Notes: generated from the sequence alone by a model not told the origin. 64,000 nucleotides of DNA from Geomonas limicola (GCF_014193675.1 NZ_BLXZ01000002.1:310001-374000), one strand, 5' to 3'. Numbered from the stretch's first letter, positions 34,257-44,427 are shown. Program-made: numbers and translations.

Positions 34257-36587
34257 ATGAGCAGTCTCGATCCGCGTATTGAACAGGAAATGCGGCAGAC
34301 ACATGACAGACTTGTGAACGAGGGCGAGATGCTCTCAAAGGATATCCGGCAGGCGAGCTTTAATGCGTTCCGATCGAAGTTTGGTCCCGACCGTCTTCGT
34401 TCCCTGGATGGCAGGGAGCTTCTTCAGACCATGCACACCCATGGCAACAAAGACAGCTTGGTCTACTGGCTGGAATACAAAGATGATGAGGAGTTCGCTG
34501 GCCTGCATTTCGGAGGGATTTCCGGCGGTAGTGCTCATGCCTACGGTATCTTCCGTCGCCGTGGCACCGATCAATGGGTTAAGGGAAGTCCACGGAGCGA
34601 AGAGAATATATCTGAGGAAGATGCCATAGCAATCGCAAGAAAGCACCGTGATCAACTTGTGGCTGGATCGGAGTTGCTTTTGGCGCTGCCACATCTAGCG
34701 GGCGATGCGGAATACGTGGCACTTCAGAAGGCGATGGAGGAAAGGGCTCCGGACCTTGCGCGGCGGGCATGGGTCCACAAGTATTTCTTCGTGTTGTTCC
34801 CCGACAAGCTCGATGATTTCCATAACGAGGACTGGCAACGCTACTATTTGATGAAACTGCTGCAGGAACCACCACAGCAAGAAGGGCTTTATGTCACAGG
34901 GGGCCGATACGCGCGCCTCGCTGCAGAGCTAGGGTGGCCTGTCGATGAATTTTCCACCACTCTTAAGGGTGTCCACGGCAAACCAAAGCAGTGCTGGCGT
35001 GTCGGTACTCGTGTAGACGGAGAGTCTGCTTGGGAGGATATGAAAGCTGGCAATTACGTGGCAGTAGGCTGGAGCATGCTCGGCGATCTCTCCGAGTTCG
35101 CAAACAACGGGGACAAAAAGGAAAAGAAAAGCTCCCTAATCGGTATGTTGGAGTCGAACTATCCAGCTGATCCACGCAGGGTTTCGCGGGACGCGGGAGA
35201 ACTCCTCAACTTCGTATCGGCGATATCGGAAGGTGACCTTGTGGTGGCTGGAGAAGGGGAAACGGTCCTTGCCATAGGTCGGATTGCCGGTGCGTACATA
35301 TATGACAATAGTCCGCCAGTTAGGGCGCCTCATCGCCGTCCAGTGGAGTGGTTCTCTTTCGACCATTGGAAGTTGTTGGAAAAGGACGGGCCTCGAACTA
35401 CCGTCTGGCTCTTAAGAAAGGCGCCAAACCTATTCGAGATTGAAAAAAAGAGCCAAGGACTACAGGTAACCATGCCTTCGTCCAAAGAGGCCGGTGTATC
35501 ACTGGCGAAACTCCCGGGGGGATTCAAACACCGCTTAGATGAAATTTCGGGCCGTGTTCAAGGGATTCTTGAGCGGAAAGGGCAAGTCATACTTTACGGT
35601 CCACCCGGTACTGGCAAGACATATTGGGCACGACGGACCGCCCTGGATCTTGCCGCCATCGAATCCTTTGGTCAACTTTTCCAGAATCTTTCGGCTAAGG
35701 AAAAGGTGGTGGTGGCAGGGGACGAGACGGGACTTGGCTTGGTGAGATGTTGTACCTTCCATCCCGCCTACGGATACGAGGACTTTCTGGAGGGATATCG
35801 TCCGCAGTTGGGGGCATCCGGGCAGTTGGCGTTCCAGTTGCGGGATGGCATCTTCAAAAGAATTTGCGACGATGCGCGTAAGTCTCCAGAGAGAAAGTTT
35901 ATTCTTCTCATCGACGAGATCAACCGTGGTGACATCCCGCGCATTTTCGGGGAACTGCTGACGCTTCTGGAATTGGACAAAAGGGGGATGTCGGTGATTC
36001 TGCCATCATCGGGAACTAGCTTCCACGTCCCGAAGAACGTCTACGTCCTTGGCACCATGAATACTGCTGACCGTTCGATCGCATTGTTGGATACTGCCCT
36101 TCGCCGCCGCTTCGGCTTCGTCGAACTGATGCCGGATTACAAGGTTTTGGACGGCGCCGTGGTGGGGGGCGCCACCCCGCTCCCAATCGGTCTCTGGCTA
36201 AGCGCTCTGAATGAGCGGATCCGGAACCATCTGGGACGTGATGCACGAAACCTCCAGGTAGGCCATGCCTATTTTCTCAGCAGTGACGGCAAACCTGTTA
36301 CCGAATTATCCAAATTGGTTCGGATACTAGCTGACGATATCGTTCCTCTGTTGGAAGAGTATTGCTATGAGGATTATTCTGCATTAACGCAAATTCTTGG
36401 TGACAAGCTTGTGGATCCACAGCGTCAGCGTATCCGAGAGGAACTGTTTAAGCCGGAGCGGCTGGACGAGCTGGTAAAAGTGCTACTTGGCGAAGCTCCC
36501 GATATTGCCACTGCACCCGAAGCCACCTTGCCAGGGGAAACGTCGGAAGAGGTCGAAGATGAAGAAAGTGAGGATGGTGTATCTTGA
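34257..36587 (+). CDS. mcrB: McrB-type GTPase of a type IV restriction system
   Basis: This is a 776-residue protein. The C-terminal AAA+ module has Walker A GPPGTGKT (near 446), Walker B FILLIDEINRGD (near 553) and the McrB signature LGTMNTADRSIALLDTALRRRF (two halves, near 595-616). The N-terminal 400 residues contain a region around CWRVGTRVDGESAWEDM...YVAVGW that resembles EVE/PUA-like modified-base readers. McrB recognises modified DNA, uses GTP to translocate and recruits McrC. The gene overlaps mcrC by 4 bp. A charged acidic C-terminal tail (SEEVEDEESEDG) is present. Confidence 0.88.
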   Translation: MSSLDPRIEQEMRQTHDRLVNEGEMLSKDIRQASFNAFRSKFGPDRLRSLDGRELLQTMHTHGNKDSLVYWLEYKDDEEFAGLHFGGISGGSAHAYGIFRRRGTDQWVKGSPRSEENISEEDAIAIARKHRDQLVAGSELLLALPHLAGDAEYVALQKAMEERAPDLARRAWVHKYFFVLFPDKLDDFHNEDWQRYYLMKLLQEPPQQEGLYVTGGRYARLAAELGWPVDEFSTTLKGVHGKPKQCWRVGTRVDGESAWEDMKAGNYVAVGWSMLGDLSEFANNGDKKEKKSSLIGMLESNYPADPRRVSRDAGELLNFVSAISEGDLVVAGEGETVLAIGRIAGAYIYDNSPPVRAPHRRPVEWFSFDHWKLLEKDGPRTTVWLLRKAPNLFEIEKKSQGLQVTMPSSKEAGVSLAKLPGGFKHRLDEISGRVQGILERKGQVILYGPPGTGKTYWARRTALDLAAIESFGQLFQNLSAKEKVVVAGDETGLGLVRCCTFHPAYGYEDFLEGYRPQLGASGQLAFQLRDGIFKRICDDARKSPERKFILLIDEINRGDIPRIFGELLTLLELDKRGMSVILPSSGTSFHVPKNVYVLGTMNTADRSIALLDTALRRRFGFVELMPDYKVLDGAVVGGATPLPIGLWLSALNERIRNHLGRDARNLQVGHAYFLSSDGKPVTELSKLVRILADDIVPLLEEYCYEDYSALTQILGDKLVDPQRQRIREELFKPERLDELVKVLLGEAPDIATAPEATLPGETSEEVEDEESEDGVS

Positions 36588-37885
36588 CTCGACCGTCTGT
36601 CACTCTTAGGGAATGGCAGACCCTGGGACCGGAGCAGGAAAGGGTTTTGGCTGGGCCCGTTTTCGGGGTGGAGGACAAGGACCGTGCGGTTGCCAGGCGA
36701 CTGACGGAGTCCGGCAAGTTAGAAGTCCTCGAACTGGCACGAGGACTGGAACTGCGGGCGACGTCCTTCGTCGGCCGTTTCCGCCTGGGTACTATCGATG
36801 TCACCATTAACCCCAAATTGACCGGGGCTCCGCTTCTTCGTCTGCTGCGCTACGCCTACGGGCTGCGCCATCTTGATCTTTACGAGCCGGTGGGCTACAC
36901 AGCAGAACAGTGGAATTTCCAGGATCTTATCATTCGCCAGTTGGCGACCGAGGTTGCCGAGATATTGGCCCGTGGTATTCATCGTGATTATATACCAGTG
37001 GCGGGTCATCTCGTTAGCCCACGCGGCCAAATAGACTTCAATCGTCACGTTCGCGATTTTCCGTGGACCACGGCAACACTGCCGTGCCGTTATCACCCCC
37101 GGATCGAAGACTGCGTGCTAAACCAGGCATTACTTGCTGGTCTTCAATACGCGGCCTCGCTTACCGCAGATACTGAATTACGTGGACAATTGAACCGTCT
37201 GAGGAAGGCGATCAGCTCCGATGTAACCGAGAAGCGTCTGGATCGCCAGCTCCTGGCCGGAGGAATGCGAGCCCTTGATCGGCGGACAACAGCGTATAAG
37301 TCGATCCTTCGTATCCTGAAGTTGCTGCTGGACTCTAATGGCATTGCCCTGGATGACGAAGAGGAACCGCTCACTCTGCCGGGATTCCTGTTCGACATGA
37401 ACCGCTTCTTTCAGGCGCTACTGTCCCGTTTCCTTAGGGAGCATCTCCTGGATGGAGTGCTGCATGACGAGTATGCCCTCAGGACACTTTACAGCTATGC
37501 CCCCGAGAGTCCGCGTGGGAGAGGAGTACCCACGCCGCGGCCGGATTTTGTGGTCATGCGGGGGGGCATGATGACGGCGGTACTGGATGCCAAGTACCGG
37601 GACATTTGGCACCAAGGGCTGCCGCGCGAGATGCTATACCAGCTTTCCATTTATGCGCTCGGACGTACCGGTACTGATCGCACGTCTGTTATCCTGTATC
37701 CCTCTTTGGATGCTTGCCCGAAGGAGCAAGTTTTGTGCATCAATGACCTCATGCGAGGGGCCGTCCAGGGAAAGGTAGTGCTTCGCCCGGTGAATCTCCT
37801 GATGATGGAAAACTTAATCAGGCAGGGTAGGAGTGGGATGAAAGACCGGCTGGCTGTGGCCGAGTGGCTCGTTTATGGAGCCTAA
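36584..37885 (+). CDS. mcrC: McrC-type nuclease subunit
   Basis: This is a 433-residue protein beginning at TTG, overlapping the mcrB stop (TTGA). The C-terminal PD-(D/E)XK site fits D (RPDFVVM) and the DAKY motif (AVLDAKYRDIW) near residues 323-343. The N-terminus (SFVGRFRLGTIDVTINPKL) is typical of McrC and its relatives. It cuts DNA after recruitment by McrB. It is followed by dyad repeat copy 2 and then the Qat operon. Confidence 0.88.
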   Translation: MTRPSVTLREWQTLGPEQERVLAGPVFGVEDKDRAVARRLTESGKLEVLELARGLELRATSFVGRFRLGTIDVTINPKLTGAPLLRLLRYAYGLRHLDLYEPVGYTAEQWNFQDLIIRQLATEVAEILARGIHRDYIPVAGHLVSPRGQIDFNRHVRDFPWTTATLPCRYHPRIEDCVLNQALLAGLQYAASLTADTELRGQLNRLRKAISSDVTEKRLDRQLLAGGMRALDRRTTAYKSILRILKLLLDSNGIALDDEEEPLTLPGFLFDMNRFFQALLSRFLREHLLDGVLHDEYALRTLYSYAPESPRGRGVPTPRPDFVVMRGGMMTAVLDAKYRDIWHQGLPREMLYQLSIYALGRTGTDRTSVILYPSLDACPKEQVLCINDLMRGAVQGKVVLRPVNLLMMENLIRQGRSGMKDRLAVAEWLVYGA

Positions 37886-37888
37886 TCT

Positions 37889-37950
37889 CACTGTCATAAC
37901 AGAAAGCACGAATAGGACAGTGCCTCTGTTTCGTTATGCTATAGAAGTGT
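37889..37950. repeat. Dyad repeat copy 2 (imperfect)
   Basis: The left arm cactgtcataaca and right arm tgctatagaagtgt are diverged relatives of the arms at 34152 and 45192, separated by a longer loop (about 34 bp). It lies just after the mcrC stop and 350 bp upstream of qatA. Confidence 0.6.
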
Positions 37951-38299
37951 AGATCTGACGAATCGGAAAGGAGAGCCGCACCAGTTTGGCGATCTGCCTC
38001 AACCGCCATTGGGGAACACCTTTTGCGGTTTTACTCCAGCTTACTCCTGGAGCGGCAGCCATCCGGCATCTGTGACCTTAGCTTTTTCTGACCTGCCGTT
38101 ATCTCACCATTTCGCCCCTTCCCTACCTACTCACCTGCAAAATAGAAGGCTGCAACGCCTTTGGCATATGTCTCCGATCGAAAATTAACTTGAACAGAAA
38201 ATGCTTTTAATTTAGGCTGCCCTAACTGAATTTTTCTTATTTCATTTCGCGCCTTGATCCACCCACATCGCAGGCTTACCCAAACGTGTGAGGCGACTG
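37951..38299. other. Intergenic region before qatA
   Basis: This is about 350 bp with no convincing gene; short frames here have no recognisable product. The part from about 38120 to 38280 is AT-rich and probably holds the qat promoter, but no clear -35/-10 pair could be assigned. Confidence 0.4.
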
Positions 38300-40279
38300 A
38301 TGATCCTGACTGATAACGAGACAAAAGTCGATCTTCTCAACAATGAAGCTATAGCTGCGACGATCGTTAAACTCCTGCGAGATCGGCCGGATCAGCCAGT
38401 GACTGTCGGTGTCCATGGAGATTGGGGCGCTGGCAAATCGAGTGTCCTGGAGATGATCGAGGCCGGCTTCGAACCAGAAGAGAAGGTCCTGTGCCTAAAA
38501 TTCAATGGCTGGCGCTTCCAGGGATTTGAAGACGCCAAGATCGCGCTCATCGAGGGTATCGTTACCGGCCTTATCGAAAAGCGTCCGATACTCACTAAAG
38601 CCGGTGAAGCTGTCAAGGATGTGTTTAGCAGGATCGACTGGCTCAAAGTGGCCAAGAAGGCTGGCGGACTTGCCTTCGCTGCCTTCACCGGGATCCCGAC
38701 GCCAGGGCAGATTGAGACAGTCCTAGGTGCCTTAGATGGGTTTCTGGCGAATCCGGATAAGTTGGCCACCAAGGACAATGTCGAAGCAGCCATCAAAGGT
38801 GTCAAAGACCTGTTGAAGCCGAAGGGCGAAGGTGACTCAGTCAACGTCCCGGAAGAAATCAACGCCTTCCGAAAGGCGTTCGATGACCTCTTGGAAAAGG
38901 CTGGCATCGAGCAGCTTGTCGTTCTCATCGATGACCTTGATCGCTGCCTCCCTGACACCGCCATAGAGACTCTCGAAGCCGTGCGTCTTTTCGTTTTTAC
39001 TTCCCGGACTGCTTTTGTTGTAGCTGCCGACGAGGCCATGATTGAATACGCAGTTCGCAAGCACTTCCCCGATCTGCCAGACACCACAGGGCCACAAACG
39101 TACGCGCGAAATTATCTCGAAAAGCTCATCCAGGTGCCCTTCCGCATCCCTGCTCTGGGGGATACCGAAACACGTATCTATGTCACTCTCCTTCTAGTGG
39201 GGGCCGAACTCGGCGAAAGAGATGAGGCCTTTAATGCCTTGATCGGTGTCGCCCGCGAACGCTTGAAACGACCCTGGACATCCGGTGCTCTTGATGCTGC
39301 GACCGTTAAAACTGCACTTCGTGGCAAGGCTCAGTACGCTAACAATGCTTTAACGCTTAGTGACCAGATTGGACCGATCTTAGCTAGCGGCACTAAAGGG
39401 AACCCCCGTCAGATCAAGCGCTTTCTCAACACCCTGGTCTTGCGGCAGGAAATGGCGGTCGCGCGCGGGTTCGGAGACGATGTCAAACTGCCGGTTCTCG
39501 CTAAGCTCATGCTAGCTGAGCGGTTCCTACCTCGCCTCTTCGACCAAATCGCCGCAGCTGCCGCCGTCGCACCGGATGGGAAATGTCCGGATGTGGCCGC
39601 ACTCGAAGCGGCAGTTACCACAAAAGAAGAGGTGAAAGGCGAGGCCAATCCGGAAAAAGTCACTGACAAGGGCGCGGACACGGCAAAGAACAGGCCAAAA
39701 GCGGAGGCTGTTAAAACGGCTGATAGCATGCTTCTCACCGAGTGGCTTTCTTCGCCCACCATTAAGGCCTGGGCCGCCGTACCGACTGTGCTTGGCAATG
39801 CAGACCTTCGCCCATATCTCTTTGTTGCCAAGGATCGGAAAGATTACTTCGGTGCTGCCTCGGTGCTGGGACACTTGGCTGCCGTCGTCGAACAGCTATT
39901 CGGCGGTAAATTTGCGGTACAGGGGCTTGACGCCGATCTCAAACGCCTGGCTCCGCCGGAAGCTGCACAAGTCTTCGAAGCCGTGCGCGGCCGCATTGTT
40001 GGCGGGGGGAGCTTCGATACTGAGCCGTCTGGTGTGGCTGGTTTGGTGGTTCTGGTCAAAGCTCATCCGACATTGCAAGGCGATCTCGTCGACTTTCTTG
40101 AAACTCTACCATGCGATCGACTAGGCCCGTGGGCCTGCAAAGGATGGGAAGGTGTTCTTAAGGATGTCGATGCGTCTCAACGATTCGACCACCTTCTCGA
40201 GGTTTGGGGTAAGGAAGGCGGCACAATGCTGAAGACTGCGGCCGTAGGTGCACTTCACACGCGCCGGGGTGGCCGCTGA
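38300..40279 (+). CDS. qatA: QatA, KAP-family P-loop NTPase
   Basis: This is a 659-residue protein from the ATG at 38300 (GAGG six bases upstream); a GTG at 38288 is also in frame. Walker A is GDWGAGKSS (near 36-44) and Walker B is LVVLIDDLDRCLP (near 212-224). The arrangement is typical of KAP NTPases, with a helical insertion between them. In the Qat anti-phage system (qatABCD) the ATPase acts with a QueC-like and a TatD-like enzyme; all four are present here in order. A Lys/Ala/Glu-rich linker lies near 440-475. Confidence 0.88.
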   Translation: MILTDNETKVDLLNNEAIAATIVKLLRDRPDQPVTVGVHGDWGAGKSSVLEMIEAGFEPEEKVLCLKFNGWRFQGFEDAKIALIEGIVTGLIEKRPILTKAGEAVKDVFSRIDWLKVAKKAGGLAFAAFTGIPTPGQIETVLGALDGFLANPDKLATKDNVEAAIKGVKDLLKPKGEGDSVNVPEEINAFRKAFDDLLEKAGIEQLVVLIDDLDRCLPDTAIETLEAVRLFVFTSRTAFVVAADEAMIEYAVRKHFPDLPDTTGPQTYARNYLEKLIQVPFRIPALGDTETRIYVTLLLVGAELGERDEAFNALIGVARERLKRPWTSGALDAATVKTALRGKAQYANNALTLSDQIGPILASGTKGNPRQIKRFLNTLVLRQEMAVARGFGDDVKLPVLAKLMLAERFLPRLFDQIAAAAAVAPDGKCPDVAALEAAVTTKEEVKGEANPEKVTDKGADTAKNRPKAEAVKTADSMLLTEWLSSPTIKAWAAVPTVLGNADLRPYLFVAKDRKDYFGAASVLGHLAAVVEQLFGGKFAVQGLDADLKRLAPPEAAQVFEAVRGRIVGGGSFDTEPSGVAGLVVLVKAHPTLQGDLVDFLETLPCDRLGPWACKGWEGVLKDVDASQRFDHLLEVWGKEGGTMLKTAAVGALHTRRGGR

Positions 40280-41178
40280 TGGGTACCTCCAGCGCGTTCG
40301 GTGGTCAGGGCGGCAGAACCCCTCTCATTCCTAGTTGGCTTGGTGATGCTGGTGCGCCCCCGGTGGCACCGGATGGGGCACCCAATGGTGGTGACGAAAT
40401 ACCAAACGGCCCAGCGCAGGAACCTCCCGCGCCCGTCACACCTCCTGTACCGCCGACGCGACCGCCTATACCTCTCCTCGCCGATCCCGCCCGTTTCTCC
40501 GCGGCTCGCAACAATTTCTCGCGTTTTGCTGCTTCTGGCGGCAGGGACCGCAGAAACCTTGGTCGGGCAATGTCGCATTACGTCGGCTCCTCTTCGGGCG
40601 GAGCACGTGCGGCAGCTGTGCGGATGGGCTCGGCGCGTGGCGCAGGTAGCCGCCTCCTCGGTTTTCTGTCAGACGCGGTTGCACGTGGCGCCACCGAAGC
40701 CCTACGCTCACTCAATCTTGGGGCTCTTGCCGGCCGGCCTATCGAAGAGATCTTTCTTGGTATGTCGGACTATGTCTGCCCTGATGGCGGTTCTATAGAT
40801 GAAGGGATCGCGCGTGAAGCGTTCATCGAAACGATCGCCGACCTTGCGGCCGCTGGCATAACAGAACTCGACGGGCTCTCTGCAGATCAAGTGCAAACCG
40901 TTTTTGAACTTTATGCGACCAATGCCATTGAGGCACGACTCTGTAATGACATTGGTATGAAGATAATTATCCTGCCGGCAGACAGCCGCGAAGCCGCAGG
41001 TGTGCAGGCGCAACTGAAAGATTTCATACTACGCGCAGTCTCTGATGCGCTTACCACTACCAGCACTGCAGTAGCCGCGCTCACACCCGATCGGGTGCTC
41101 CAATTCGTTGGAGGTGTCTATGAGCAGGCATTTGAAATATTGCGCACTATGGGAGAGGGAGAGGCGGAGGGCGAATGA
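40279..41178 (+). CDS. qatB: QatB
   Basis: This is a 299-residue protein whose ATG overlaps the qatA stop. It starts MGTSSAFGGQGGRTPLIPSW, which I recognise as the typical QatB opening. A Pro-rich linker (about 25-65) precedes a helical domain (SHYVGSSSGGARAAAVRMG). No catalytic motif is visible. QatB is required for Qat defence, but its biochemical role is unknown. It overlaps qatC by 4 bp. Confidence 0.85.
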   Translation: MGTSSAFGGQGGRTPLIPSWLGDAGAPPVAPDGAPNGGDEIPNGPAQEPPAPVTPPVPPTRPPIPLLADPARFSAARNNFSRFAASGGRDRRNLGRAMSHYVGSSSGGARAAAVRMGSARGAGSRLLGFLSDAVARGATEALRSLNLGALAGRPIEEIFLGMSDYVCPDGGSIDEGIAREAFIETIADLAAAGITELDGLSADQVQTVFELYATNAIEARLCNDIGMKIIILPADSREAAGVQAQLKDFILRAVSDALTTTSTAVAALTPDRVLQFVGGVYEQAFEILRTMGEGEAEGE

Positions 41179-42545
41179 GGCGACACGTCATCATAGGTCG
41201 ATACGGTCCTGGCGACCGTAGCCGATTTCCACTTGGAGAGGGTGAGGCTGAAACCGGACTTGATCTTGTCGGCGGTGAGCGGTCCCTTGCTCATGGGGTA
41301 GGCCGTGCGCTGGATGATTTGGCGCGGTCTGGCGTCCATCCCTCTGAGGTTGGCGTCGATATCCTTGTCTTGGCCGCACATGTACACGCAGCCGACACCC
41401 GTATTTCGAGGGCCAGCGAATCCCAAGACGGGTGGACACGCGAAATCCGACTGATCGTCCCTGTTTCCGATCCAGAACGCTGGACAGCGGTCTCGCCGAC
41501 CTTTGTTAGGATGCTAGATTTCCTCACTGGTGACCGCTGGACGCTCGCGTTTCGTGCTCGACCACGTCGCTTCGCCAGGATCACGCCGGCACGTCCAGCA
41601 CGGCTCTTTGGTCCTCGTTTTGATTACCTCTCGCTTTTCTCCGGAGGCCTGGATAGTCTCGTTGGAATAATCGACGCCCTTGAAGGGGGCCGCACGCCTC
41701 TTCTAATCAGCCACGCTGGCGAAGGCGCAACTAGCGAGGCGCAATCCGCAATCTTTGACGCGTTGCGGACGCATTATCGGCGCCGTAGCTTCGAGCGCTT
41801 GCGCCTCTGGATGGCATTTCCGGATGGCTTTGTCCGAGGTTCGGCCGGAGAGAATACCACGCGTGGCAGATCTTTTCTTTTTTTCGCTTTAGGGGTTTTC
41901 GCCGGGAGTGGTCTCGGCACGCCGTTCACTCTGAACGTGCCTGAGAATGGTTTGATCGCCGTCAATGTTCCGCTTGATCCACTGCGCCTCGGCGCGCTGA
42001 GCACGCGTACGACCCACCCCTTCTACATCGCCCGCTGGAATGACGCGCTCGAAGGACTGGGCCTGAATGGCCACATCGAGAATCCCTATTGGGACAAGAC
42101 CAAGGGCGAAATGGTGGCAGCATGCATCAACGGTACGCTGCTCCGCCGGCTCATTCCTTCCTCGCTTTCCTGCGCCTCTCCGACCAAAGGACGCTGGCAA
42201 GGCCTTGGCACTCAGCATTGTGGCTATTGCTTGCCGTGTATCATCAGGCGAGCGGCGATCCTTAACGGGCTTCGCCCCGACCCAGACCCTACCGTCTACA
42301 CAGTAGATGATTTGACCGCACGTGTTCTAGACACGCGCCAAGCGGAGGGTGTTCAGATTCGGTCATTCCAGCTTGCGATTGATCGGCTGCACAGAAGACC
42401 AGGATTGGCGCCAATCCTCATCCACAAGCCGGGTCCTCTCTTTGATGAATCACCGGCTCGCCAGGCGGCGATTGCCGGCGTCTATCAACGTGGCCTTGAA
42501 GAGGTCGGCATGTTGTTGGCTGGCGTGAGGACGAGGCCAACGTGA
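41175..42545 (+). CDS. qatC: QatC, QueC-like PP-loop enzyme
   Basis: This is a 456-residue protein. The PP-loop FSGGLDSL lies near residues 156-163, and a zinc-binding CGYCLPCIIRR near 355-365, both as in QueC (7-cyano-7-deazaguanine synthase). The N-terminal 130 residues are an added domain. QueC-like enzymes activate carboxylates with ATP. In Qat the substrate may be a protein or nucleotide rather than a queuosine precursor. It is coupled by overlaps to both qatB and qatD. Confidence 0.88.
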   Translation: MRRHVIIGRYGPGDRSRFPLGEGEAETGLDLVGGERSLAHGVGRALDDLARSGVHPSEVGVDILVLAAHVHAADTRISRASESQDGWTREIRLIVPVSDPERWTAVSPTFVRMLDFLTGDRWTLAFRARPRRFARITPARPARLFGPRFDYLSLFSGGLDSLVGIIDALEGGRTPLLISHAGEGATSEAQSAIFDALRTHYRRRSFERLRLWMAFPDGFVRGSAGENTTRGRSFLFFALGVFAGSGLGTPFTLNVPENGLIAVNVPLDPLRLGALSTRTTHPFYIARWNDALEGLGLNGHIENPYWDKTKGEMVAACINGTLLRRLIPSSLSCASPTKGRWQGLGTQHCGYCLPCIIRRAAILNGLRPDPDPTVYTVDDLTARVLDTRQAEGVQIRSFQLAIDRLHRRPGLAPILIHKPGPLFDESPARQAAIAGVYQRGLEEVGMLLAGVRTRPT

Positions 42546-43297
42546 CTGACAGCGTTAAACCGATTGGAGTGGATTTTCACTGTCATCTTGATCTCTATCC
42601 CGATCATGAGGCTGCGGTCGCAAGGGCTGAAGCTGCGCGCGTTTACACGCTTTCCGTCACCACGACGCCGAAAGCATGGCCTCGCAATCATGAACTCACG
42701 CGCGGCACCCGTTATGTTCGCGCCGCGCTTGGGATGCATCCGCAGCTCGTCGCCGAGCGCATCGACGAGCTGCCGCTATGGGAACGTCATCTGCCTGAGA
42801 CCCGCTATGTCGGTGAGGTTGGCCTTGATGCAGGTCCACGCTTTTATGAATCGATCGAGCTTCAGAAGCATGTCTTTCGTACGATTCTTGAAAGATGTAG
42901 CGAGGCTGGCGGGAAAATTCTCTCCATCCACAGCCTAAGGAGTGTTCCCGTAGTGCTCGATATGATTGAGCGGTATCTCCCGCGGAACCGTGGTGCCGTA
43001 GTGCTTCACTGGTTCACTGGAAGCAAAAGTGAAGCACGGCGAGCTGCCGCGCTGGGTTGTTATTTTTCACTCAATGCCGAAATGATTCGTTCAGACCGCG
43101 GCCGTGCTCTTATCGAGAGCCTGCCATTGGACCATATCCTCACTGAAACGGATGGCCCCTTTACTCATATCGACGAGCGACCTGCTGAACCACTTGACAT
43201 ACGGGTGACAACTGAAACACTCGCAAAAGTTCGGAATGTAACCGTTGATGAAATCGCTAAAGCTATTCTTGCCAACCTTCAAGCCCTGCTGCGCTGA
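42542..43297 (+). CDS. qatD: QatD, TatD-like metal-dependent hydrolase
   Basis: This is a 251-residue protein starting at GTG (GTGA overlap with qatC). Metal ligands of the TatD family are visible: HCHLD (near 12-16), GEVGLD (near 92-97), SIHSLR (near 125), LHWFTG (near 155) and TETDGPF (near 198). It closes the qatABCD operon; a 155-bp gap follows. Confidence 0.9.
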   Translation: MTDSVKPIGVDFHCHLDLYPDHEAAVARAEAARVYTLSVTTTPKAWPRNHELTRGTRYVRAALGMHPQLVAERIDELPLWERHLPETRYVGEVGLDAGPRFYESIELQKHVFRTILERCSEAGGKILSIHSLRSVPVVLDMIERYLPRNRGAVVLHWFTGSKSEARRAAALGCYFSLNAEMIRSDRGRALIESLPLDHILTETDGPFTHIDERPAEPLDIRVTTETLAKVRNVTVDEIAKAILANLQALLR

Positions 43298-43452
43298 TGC
43301 TGGCGTCTGGATCGGGTCGATTCTCGGCTCTTGCCTGTAAAAACAGGTAACCCATCCGGAAATTTTGCAGCAAAGCTGAGCGTAGACAAGAAGCCTCGAT
43401 ACTCGCGCCAAGTGGTGTCAGACCAAGTGTCTGCAGTGATTGGAGAAAGAGT

Positions 43453-44367
43453 ATGTCTCTTACCGAGCAGGAAAGGCTTGCGATAAAGGAAAATCTGTTT
43501 CCCGTGGCAGCGCTGTCGGTGCTCGACGATCCGCGATTCCCATGGCACCGGATCCACGGGGAAGCCACCGCCAAGGTACCACACTCCTCACAAGCACTCG
43601 CGGTCGATTTTTTCGGCACCGTCAAACAGCTCACAGAACCAGACAGGATATGGGACGCTATGGCCTCGCGCTGGGGGCTACCGTCAAAGGGGGGCTGGCA
43701 ATTGTCTCTCGAGCGGTGCGTGCCCTTGGCAGCGCTAGGCGAGCCAACTCCTACCCAGGTTGACGCCACCGTAGAGAGCGAGACCGCCTTTATCGCGTTC
43801 GAGTGTAAATTTACTGAGCCAGATGGTGGTGGCTGCTCGCAAATCAAGCCGCTCAGTTCCCGATCCCCCAACCGGGGTAAGGTCCAGTGCTCCGGAAATT
43901 ACAGCCTCCAAGAAAACCCTGTCAACGGCATCTGCTCACCCTGTGCGCTCACTGGCAAAGGGATCCGATATTGGGAAGTTGTTCCCCGCATCTTATCCAT
44001 AGGTAGCGACGTGGATCACAGCCCCTGCCCCTTCAAGGGAGGATGGTTTCAATGGATGCGCAACCTGGCTGCTTGCAGCGCCATGACGGAATCCTCAAAG
44101 AAGCGCGGAGCCTTTGTGGTTCTTTATATGGATGGGCCGTTTCCTATGGCAAAGAGGATTAGGTCCTCAGAATGGCAAAAACTGATTTCGTTGACCGAAG
44201 GGCGGACTGTTCCTCTTATTACAGTCTCTTACCAGGAGATGCTCGTCATCGCCATGGAGGCAGCTGCGCCGTACGACACTCCTGTCCTTAAGCGCTTGGA
44301 GGACTGGATGCAACAGAAGGCGTTGAAAGTAAGCGCACAGAAGGGTGCGTCCTCTGCAACATGTTAG
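43453..44367 (+). CDS. PD-(D/E)XK restriction-endonuclease-like protein (PGN_0703-like)
   Basis: This is a 304-residue protein with GGAGAAAGAGT before the ATG. The region QVDATVESETAFIAFECKFTE (split: QVDATVES, FIAFECKFTE) gives an Asp/Glu and an E-C-K pair fitting a PD-(D/E)XK active site near residues 98-118. The N-terminal AVDFFGTVKQL phrase resembles the PGN_0703 family of putative restriction enzymes. Several Cys (CSGNYS, CSPCAL) may bind metal. It lies downstream of qat but is separated by 155 bp, so it may be an independent module. No methyltransferase is seen. Confidence 0.6.
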   Translation: MSLTEQERLAIKENLFPVAALSVLDDPRFPWHRIHGEATAKVPHSSQALAVDFFGTVKQLTEPDRIWDAMASRWGLPSKGGWQLSLERCVPLAALGEPTPTQVDATVESETAFIAFECKFTEPDGGGCSQIKPLSSRSPNRGKVQCSGNYSLQENPVNGICSPCALTGKGIRYWEVVPRILSIGSDVDHSPCPFKGGWFQWMRNLAACSAMTESSKKRGAFVVLYMDGPFPMAKRIRSSEWQKLISLTEGRTVPLITVSYQEMLVIAMEAAAPYDTPVLKRLEDWMQQKALKVSAQKGASSATC

Positions 44368-44427
44368 AGTAATGGCGGGAACGCTCCGACCTGTGTGAAG
44401 CGATCCGTCTACCTTGATTCTCCTTTT

